Of a stretch of 10,511 nt of DNA, positions 1-5,261 are shown in pieces; position 1 is the stretch's first letter, and every line of letters begins with the position of its first letter. The stretch covers positions 1-10,511 of the forward strand of contig CAMWSA010000102.1 of assembly GCA_947176785.1 (NCBI GenBank), given 5' to 3'. Position numbers and translations under genes: made by a program. The stretch is from an uncultured Lachnospiraceae bacterium (GTDB taxonomy: Bacteria > Bacillota > Clostridia > Lachnospirales > Lachnospiraceae). Under the pieces are notes generated by a model. The model was not told where the DNA came from and searched no databases. It saw nothing but the letters and a program-made list of their open reading frames with translations.

Positions 1-1
1 C

Positions 2-640
2 CGAACCATCTGGATCCATGAGGGCCTGGTCAGAATGGAGGGAGCATCCAGGGACGTGCATCCTGCCTATTTGGATTATATGGAGATGAAACGCAGAGAG
101 ACCGCAGAGAAGGAAGCGAGGCGGAAAGCAGAGAAAGAGGGCGTAAAGGAAACAGAAAAAGTAGATGAGGTTATTCCCGCATCCGCATATGGCATGGAGG
201 AAGGAAAACGATGGGGCAACGGACGCGCCCGCATCGTGGAGGTACGGATTCTGGATCAGGAGAATCAGGAGAGGACCATATTTAAGGTGGAAGAAACGAT
301 TAAAATCCATTTAAAATATCAAGTCAAATCTCTGGTGAAAGACGCAGTGTTTGGATTGGGCTTTTTTAACGCACAGGGGCTGCGATGCTATGGAACAAAT
401 ACGGATATTGACGATCTCCCTCCTTTTAATTTGTCGGAGGACGGAGAGATGGAAGTGATATTGCCAAGAGTAATGTTGTTGGCGGGCGTATATACATTGG
501 ACATGACCATTGAAGAAGGACATGGAATGCCTGTGGATTACTTTCGGGAAGTGGCGACAATAGAGTTTACGAACAGCAAACGGGATTTGGGTGTGATGAG
601 AATGGATCATCAGTGGATATTGAAATATGAAAAGGATTAA
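2..640 (+). CDS. ABC transporter ATP-binding protein, Wzt-like, 3' part only (polysaccharide export)
   Basis: The reading frame is open at the left edge, so this is the C-terminal 212 residues of a longer protein. The ATG at 35 is internal. The first residues (RTIWIHEGLVRMEG, then a DVHPAYLDYM segment) match the end of the nucleotide-binding domain in polysaccharide and teichoic-acid exporter ATPases, where a hydrophobic strand and a Gly turn precede 'xxVxxxYxxYM'. A charged Lys/Glu-rich linker follows (about residues 27-58 of the fragment). A beta-rich domain then runs from about residue 62 to 205. It resembles the Wzt C-terminal domain: RWGNGRARIVEVRILD, a GLGFFNAQGLRCYGTNT stretch and LLAGVYTLDMTIEE. 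In Wzt that domain recognises the finished glycan before export by the Wzm permease. The ATPase motifs and the permease would lie upstream. The next gene overlaps the 3' end by 14 bases. Export of a surface glycan is confident; which glycan is unknown. Confidence 0.9.
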   Translation, partial: RTIWIHEGLVRMEGASRDVHPAYLDYMEMKRRETAEKEARRKAEKEGVKETEKVDEVIPASAYGMEEGKRWGNGRARIVEVRILDQENQERTIFKVEETIKIHLKYQVKSLVKDAVFGLGFFNAQGLRCYGTNTDIDDLPPFNLSEDGEMEVILPRVMLLAGVYTLDMTIEEGHGMPVDYFREVATIEFTNSKRDLGVMRMDHQWILKYEKD

Positions 641-1712
641 GGGCAGAATTATTCAGATATTGCCCACACTGTCTTACGGGGATGGTGTGAGCAACGACGC
701 ATTGGCGATAGACAATATACTGAAGAAAAACAATTTCCGTACAAAGATTTATGCGGAGAATATAGACAAGCGCATATCAAAAGAGGTGGTACGGCATGTC
801 AACTGCCTGCCAAGGCTAAAAGAGCGGGATGTCATTATATATCATCTCTCTACAGGAAGCAAGCTTAATGACATGCTGTCCCAGCTAAAAGGAAGAAAGA
901 TAATAATATACCACAATATCACTCCGGAGAAATATTTTGCCGGCTATCATGATTTTTCCGCAACACTGTGCCGGGAAGGGCGGAAAAGCCTGCCAAAACT
1001 CTGTTCGGTGCCGGAATATTGCCTTGCGGATTCACCCTACAACAGGGAGGAACTGCTGGAAAACGGGTATTCCTGTAAAGTGGATGTGATGCCCATCATT
1101 ATACCCTTTGAGGACTATGGCAAGACTCCCAGCGGAAAGATCATGTCCAGGTATGAGAAAGATGGGTATACCAATATCATCTTTACCGGCAGAATTGCTC
1201 CGAATAAGAAGCAGGAAGATGTTATTGAGGTATTTGCATATTACCAGAGATTCTATAATCCAAAATCCAGACTATTTCTCGTGGGATCTTATCACAATAT
1301 GGAGAAATATCTGAAACGGTTAAAAAGCTATGTGCGGCAATTGGGTGTGAATGATGTTATATTTACCGGCCATATCCCGTTTGATGAAATATTGGCATAC
1401 TATCATCTGGCGGATATCTTTCTGTGTATGAGCGAACATGAGGGATTTTGTATCCCGCTGGTGGAGGCCATGTATTTTCAGATACCGGTCATTGCGCAGT
1501 CCGGCACCGGAGTTACGGGAACGCTGGGAGACGGCGGTATCCTGCTGGAAGACCCTTCACCCCTGGAGACGGCCGGACTGATAGATTATATTCAGGGACA
1601 TCCCGAAGTCCGGCAGGCGTTGATAGAGAACGGAAAAAGACGGTTGGAGGATTTTTCAACCGACCGCATGGAGCAGAAGTTTATGAATTATATAAATGCC
1701 TTTTTGGCATGA
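627..1712 (+). CDS. GT4-family glycosyltransferase (361 aa)
   Basis: This is a cytoplasmic retaining glycosyltransferase with the two-Rossmann GT-B fold. The N-terminus has the donor/acceptor loop typical of a subset of GT4 enzymes (ILPTLSYGDGVSNDALA, about residues 11-27). The C-terminal half carries the strand and loop FTGRIAPNKKQEDVIEVF, the second-domain strand VIFTGHIPFDEILAYYHLAD, and an EX7E motif within EHEGFCIPLVEAM (E272 and E280). The length of about 360 residues is normal for the family. The ATG lies inside the preceding ABC-transporter gene (14-base overlap), which implies translational coupling and one operon. It probably adds one sugar to the repeat unit or primer exported by that transporter. 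Sugar specificity cannot be read from the sequence; mannosyl or rhamnosyl transfer is common for neighbours of Wzm/Wzt, but that is only inference. Confidence 0.9.
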   Translation: MKRIKGRIIQILPTLSYGDGVSNDALAIDNILKKNNFRTKIYAENIDKRISKEVVRHVNCLPRLKERDVIIYHLSTGSKLNDMLSQLKGRKIIIYHNITPEKYFAGYHDFSATLCREGRKSLPKLCSVPEYCLADSPYNREELLENGYSCKVDVMPIIIPFEDYGKTPSGKIMSRYEKDGYTNIIFTGRIAPNKKQEDVIEVFAYYQRFYNPKSRLFLVGSYHNMEKYLKRLKSYVRQLGVNDVIFTGHIPFDEILAYYHLADIFLCMSEHEGFCIPLVEAMYFQIPVIAQSGTGVTGTLGDGGILLEDPSPLETAGLIDYIQGHPEVRQALIENGKRRLEDFSTDRMEQKFMNYINAFLA

Positions 1713-1713
1713 T

Positions 1714-1718
1714 AAGGA
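1714..1718 (+). promoter_or_regulatory. Shine-Dalgarno site that sets the second glycosyltransferase start
   Basis: AAGGA lies 10 bases before the ATG at 1729 and directly after the stop of the preceding gene. No comparable site precedes the upstream in-frame ATG at 1696, so the start at 1729 is preferred. Confidence 0.6.
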
Positions 1719-1728
1719 TGAGAAAACG

Positions 1729-2904
1729 ATGGAAAAGATTGCTTTTGTAATACAGAGATACGGCTTGGAAGTCAATGGGGGAGCGGAATTGCAGTGCAGA
1801 TTGTACGCGGAGCATATGACGAAATACTATGATGTGGACGTACTGACCACAAAAGCAATAGACTATACCACCTGGCGGGATGAATATGCGGCGGATACGG
1901 AAGAAATCAACGGTGTCACTGTGAGGAGATTTTCTGTAGAGAAAACGAGAGACCGTAAAAGCTTTGATATCTTGTCTTTAAAAATCTTACAGCTGGATGC
2001 CACCATGGAAGAGGAAGAAGACTGGATGTGCAGGCAGGGGCCATACTGCCCCTCCCTGATTAAATACATCAGAGAACACAGAGAAGACTATAAGGTTCTA
2101 ATCTTTAATACCTATTTGTATTACACCACCTATTTTGGCCTGCCGGAAGTCAGCAATAAGGCGATCATGATTCCGACGGCCCATGATGAACTGCCGATCT
2201 ACTTGAACATATTCAGGGAACTGTTTGCCCTGCCCGCAGGATACTTTTATCATACGGTTCAGGAAAAGGCGTTTGTGGAGAAAAGATTTCACACAGAACA
2301 TAAATTGAACAATAATGGGCAGGGAGGAGTGGGAATTGACATCCCCCAAGATGTATCGGCGGATAGATTCCGTCAGAAATATGGCGTAGAGGATTTTGTG
2401 GTCTATATTGGCAGAGTGGATGAACACAAGGGATGCAAGGAATTGGCCTGCTATTTTCAGGAATATAAGATGAGAAACGGCAGCGACTTGAAACTGTTGT
2501 ATCTGGGAAAGCAGGTGTGTGAACTGCCGCAGGATGACAGTATCCGCAGCCTGGGATTTGTAGATGAGCAGGACAAATTTGATGCTCTGGCGGCATGCAG
2601 ATTCCTGATTCTTCCCTCTCAGTATGAGAGCCTATCCATTGTGGTGCTGGAAGCCATGGCTATGCGCAGGCCTGTTCTGATTCAGGGGAACTGCGAGGTG
2701 GTAAAGGCGCATTGCCTGGCAAGTAACGGAGGGCTATATTACCGCAACTATTTCGAGTTTGAGGGATGTATGAATTATCTGCAAAGTCACGGCGAGTTAT
2801 GCGAACAGATGGGGAAAAACGGTGAGAATTATGTGAAACGATACTACGCCTGGGATGCTATTGAGACGCGCCTGCAGAATATGATTGAACAGATTGGAAC
2901 GTGA
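1729..2904 (+). CDS. GT4-family glycosyltransferase (391 aa)
   Basis: This is a second cytoplasmic GT-B glycosyltransferase. The N-terminus MEKIAFVIQRYGLEVNGGAE is the canonical GT4 opening, with a first beta strand and a glycine-rich loop 'NGGAE'. The C-terminal domain has VVYIGRVDEHKGCKELACYF and an EX7E motif in YESLSIVVLEAMAMRRPVLI (E300 and E308). The frame is open back to an ATG at 1696, but that would overlap the previous gene and add 11 residues before the conserved start. The ATG at 1729 has an AAGGA site and leaves a 16-base gap, so I chose it. The stop shares bases with a GTG at 2901. It presumably acts after or before the first GT4 enzyme on the same lipid-linked glycan; donor sugar unknown. 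Confidence 0.9.
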   Translation: MEKIAFVIQRYGLEVNGGAELQCRLYAEHMTKYYDVDVLTTKAIDYTTWRDEYAADTEEINGVTVRRFSVEKTRDRKSFDILSLKILQLDATMEEEEDWMCRQGPYCPSLIKYIREHREDYKVLIFNTYLYYTTYFGLPEVSNKAIMIPTAHDELPIYLNIFRELFALPAGYFYHTVQEKAFVEKRFHTEHKLNNNGQGGVGIDIPQDVSADRFRQKYGVEDFVVYIGRVDEHKGCKELACYFQEYKMRNGSDLKLLYLGKQVCELPQDDSIRSLGFVDEQDKFDALAACRFLILPSQYESLSIVVLEAMAMRRPVLIQGNCEVVKAHCLASNGGLYYRNYFEFEGCMNYLQSHGELCEQMGKNGENYVKRYYAWDAIETRLQNMIEQIGT

Positions 2905-2962
2905 CAGACGAGCAAAAGGATATTTGTTGTACATTGATGCCAGGCAGAGGCGCTTGCAATGT

Positions 2963-2967
2963 AGGAG
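2963..2967 (+). promoter_or_regulatory. Shine-Dalgarno site favouring the start at 2976
   Basis: AGGAG sits 8 bases before the ATG at 2976. The earlier in-frame candidates, GTG at 2901 and ATG at 2937, lack a well-spaced purine-rich site, so this site decides the preferred start of the membrane glycosyltransferase. Confidence 0.5.
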
Positions 2968-2975
2968 ATTGGAGC

Positions 2976-5147
2976 ATGGGAACAGGTGTTATCGCTTTAC
3001 TGGCGATGCTGGCTTTTAGCTGTGTGATATGGCAATGGAAAAAAGAAAGGCGCCTTATAGGTATATTCATATATGGGCAGCTGTATTTCTGGAGTACGTA
3101 TATTCAAATCAGCGCATTGTTGATGTGGTTGGATATTTACCGGATATGGCATGCGTCCATAGGCACATTGCTCATTGCATTTATGGTTTTTCTGGTTAGT
3201 CACTTTGTTTACAGGAAAAAGCAGCCGGTGAGAAAGCAGGGGAAATTCTTTGACAAACAAGATATTTGTGTTTTGATTTTCTGTATTCTGATAACAGTGG
3301 GTATTCATGAAAAAAATGAACTGTATGGAATGAGCCAGGATGAGGGGGTATACCAAACAATGGCCATATCATACATGAACAATAACAATAAAAACCAAAG
3401 ATCGATGAAAGAGTATGAGGAGCTTGAGGAGGATGATAAGGCAGTATTTCTGAATAAATTAAATGATGTCATTTCTCATGGAATGCACGGTTACTATCTG
3501 TTTTGTGGGGACTATATACCGCAAAACATGCAAAAGCAATATAATGAGACATCGGGATATTACCATGGAGTGCCAACATATGCAGCCACTATGGCATTGT
3601 GGGGAAGTGCATTGGGCTGGAAAAATATGATGGGAGTCCAGACGTTATTCTATTTGCTGGCAGTTCTCTTACTTTATGAATTGCTTCGGGAAATGAACAT
3701 ATCAGCGTTAAAACGTATATTGCTGCTGGCAATATATATGCTTTCCCCGATTATGGTGTGGCTGGGCAAATCCTCTCTGTGTGAATTGCTTTTGGCATGT
3801 CTGATAAACTGGTTTTTTTGTGAACTTTTCTCAGAGGAGAGCGGAAAATTTAAGGCTATACGAATTGCCTTTCCAATCATAACTTTTGCGTTTACGCATT
3901 TGTCCATCTACACACTGATGCCCATGATTATCGGTTGTTTGCTGATTTACTTCTGGAAGGACAGAAGACTCGTATTTCTGAGGGCGGGACTCTATATTTC
4001 GGCTGGGTATCTTGCCGCCATACTGTTTACGGCATGGTGTTACACGGAATATTTCTATTTAAATGTCAATATACTGACACGGCTTCCCTTTATTGATAAC
4101 GAGAATGTGCTGGTGCTTCTGTGCCTGTGCGGAATTATAAGCGCGGCTCTGTTTGCTGCTTTGTATCTTTACAAAAGGCAATTGCCGCAGCTTTCGCCTG
4201 CGTGTCAGATCTGGGGACTTCGGATTACTGCTTCTGTATTTACGATCCAAAGTGTCTGGGTAATAATTCGGACCATCATAACGGGGGGACCTTGGGAAAA
4301 GCTGACTTTTTTGGCCTATATGCTTCTTACAGGGGTTGTCACGCTTCCGGTTGTACTTTTCTTTCTGATAAATAAGACAAATATATTCTGCTGCGACAGG
4401 AAGAACGCGATTATTACTTGGTTTTTCTTATATTGTGTATTGATTTACGCAATGCTGTTTCGAAGATGGATAATCAACCATTATTATGGAGACCGATATC
4501 TCGCGCCGTTTATTGTGGGTATTTTACTGATGACGGGGATTGTATTGGAACAAACCGCAGTTAAACGGTTTGGTCATTGGGCGACTGTTCTTTGTAGTCT
4601 GGCTGCTTTTGGATATCTTTTTAATCACAGCGGCTACATTATGACACATAAGGATGATACAAGAATTGAGTGGGATTTTCTGGAGGAAATATGTGAAGAG
4701 TTGGACGGGGAAGATGCCGTGATACTGGATGACTACCACATGATAAGCTGCTTTTTTCCGATTAGAGACTTGACGGGAGCATACTGTTATCCTGTATTTG
4801 GAGAAGATATCTCAAAGACAGCGGACAAGCTGATGGCTTTGGGGAGAGATATATATTATTTGGGAGGAACAGGAGAACTGCCACAGGGCTGTGAAATAAT
4901 AGGGGAGTGGGAGGTCGGCTATTATGAGTACGCGGGCCTGGAAAATGCGGGAGTATTTGATCCGCTGAAGATGGTAGACTCATCTTTTACATCGGTGTGG
5001 AGACTTGTCAGACTCCACACCCCTTTATCAGGCCAGAGTAAAGGAGACACTCATCCACGTCTCCTTGCCCCAATTGGTATGCCGCTAACGGGGCATTTTA
5101 TATCACTATCGCGAAATTATCATACACCTTCCGGAATTGTAAAATAA
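2976..5147 (+). CDS. Multi-pass membrane glycosyltransferase, GT39/ArnT-like GT-C fold (723 aa)
   Basis: This large integral membrane protein has many hydrophobic helices spread over about the first 590 residues. The first is about residues 3-20, the next begins about 27, and others follow through about residue 590. After roughly four helices comes an outside loop containing SQDEGVYQTMAISYM, with acidic D122-E123. An acidic residue in this loop is the catalytic hallmark of GT-C enzymes that use polyprenyl-phosphate sugars, such as PMT and ArnT. A soluble C-terminal region follows, from about residue 590. The enzyme probably decorates a lipid-linked or exported glycan on the outer face of the membrane. 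The frame is open back to a GTG at 2901, which overlaps the previous stop as GTGA and would add 25 residues. I prefer ATG 2976 for its AGGAG site, but coupled translation from 2901 is possible. The last 44 or so residues overlap hairpins and may be a read-through tail. Confidence 0.8.
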   Translation: MGTGVIALLAMLAFSCVIWQWKKERRLIGIFIYGQLYFWSTYIQISALLMWLDIYRIWHASIGTLLIAFMVFLVSHFVYRKKQPVRKQGKFFDKQDICVLIFCILITVGIHEKNELYGMSQDEGVYQTMAISYMNNNNKNQRSMKEYEELEEDDKAVFLNKLNDVISHGMHGYYLFCGDYIPQNMQKQYNETSGYYHGVPTYAATMALWGSALGWKNMMGVQTLFYLLAVLLLYELLREMNISALKRILLLAIYMLSPIMVWLGKSSLCELLLACLINWFFCELFSEESGKFKAIRIAFPIITFAFTHLSIYTLMPMIIGCLLIYFWKDRRLVFLRAGLYISAGYLAAILFTAWCYTEYFYLNVNILTRLPFIDNENVLVLLCLCGIISAALFAALYLYKRQLPQLSPACQIWGLRITASVFTIQSVWVIIRTIITGGPWEKLTFLAYMLLTGVVTLPVVLFFLINKTNIFCCDRKNAIITWFFLYCVLIYAMLFRRWIINHYYGDRYLAPFIVGILLMTGIVLEQTAVKRFGHWATVLCSLAAFGYLFNHSGYIMTHKDDTRIEWDFLEEICEELDGEDAVILDDYHMISCFFPIRDLTGAYCYPVFGEDISKTADKLMALGRDIYYLGGTGELPQGCEIIGEWEVGYYEYAGLENAGVFDPLKMVDSSFTSVWRLVRLHTPLSGQSKGDTHPRLLAPIGMPLTGHFISLSRNYHTPSGIVK
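4994..5021. other. Perfect 9-bp hairpin inside the 3' end of the membrane glycosyltransferase gene
   Basis: GGTGTGGAG (4994-5002) and CTCCACACC (5013-5021) are exact reverse complements separated by a 10-base loop. It lies in coding sequence, at the point where the protein changes from a plausible domain end (SVWRLVR) to a low-complexity tail. No T-run follows, so it is not a classic terminator by itself. Confidence 0.6.
5041..5066. other. Perfect 8-bp hairpin, second of the cluster
   Basis: AAGGAGAC (5041-5048) pairs with GTCTCCTT (5059-5066) across a 10-base loop. It is the same size as the preceding hairpin and 19 bases downstream of it. It lies within the reading frame's tail; function unknown. 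Confidence 0.55.
5066..5103 (+). terminator. Possible weak Rho-independent terminator before the C1 peptidase unit
   Basis: TGCCCC (5066-5071) can pair with GGGGCA (5090-5095). Alternatively a compact stem at 5079-5096 (ATG/CAT outer, CCG/CGG inner, CTAA loop) can form. Either is followed by TTTTATAT. The stem is short and lies about 45 bases before the stop codon of the open reading frame, so the call is tentative. Its place between two transcription units fits. Confidence 0.35.
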
Positions 5148-5171
5148 GTGTTCGGAAATCTGTCAAAAGCA

Positions 5172-5201
5172 TTGACTTGAGAAGAATCATGGATGTACAA
5201 T
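5172..5201 (+). promoter_or_regulatory. Sigma-A-like promoter for the C1 peptidase gene
   Basis: TTGACT (5172-5177) and TACAAT (5196-5201) are separated by 18 bases. Transcription would begin near 5208, giving a leader of about 54 bases that begins with the stem-forming sequence. The same arrangement occurs before the second DUF4214 gene. Confidence 0.6.
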
Positions 5202-5205
5202 AAAT

Positions 5206-5245
5206 TATTACGTAGCAAGCAATAGCGAAAAGCAGCGTAATATAA
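5206..5245 (+). promoter_or_regulatory. Conserved 5' leader element, copy 1 (possible RNA stem-loop or operator)
   Basis: TATTACG (5206-5212) and CGTAATA (5236-5242) are a perfect 7-bp inverted repeat enclosing the block AGCGAAAAGCAGC (5224-5236). From 5224 to 5245 the sequence matches 21 of 22 bases of 9433-9454 upstream of the second DUF4214 gene. It lies between the -10 box and the ribosome binding site (AGGAGG, 5250-5255). It could be an RNA structure that affects translation or a protein-binding site; the sequence does not decide. I do not recognise it as a known riboswitch. Confidence 0.55.
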
Positions 5246-5261
5246 TGAGAGGAGGAAGGCT

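Noticed and set aside
35..640. Complete small gene starting at the ATG at 35
   Set aside because: The frame is open to the window edge, and the residues before the ATG continue the ABC ATPase pattern, so it is a truncated 3' part.
5224..5236. c-di-GMP or other known riboswitch, suggested by the GCGAAAAGC block
   Set aside because: The roughly 40-base element is too short, and the flanking conserved segments and paired regions of the known GEMM class are absent.
5241..5246. TATAAT as a -10 promoter box before the C1 peptidase
   Set aside because: It lies only 4 bases before the ribosome binding site and about 15 before the ATG, so a transcript from it would lack a usable leader. It is part of the conserved leader block, and a better promoter sits at 5172-5201.
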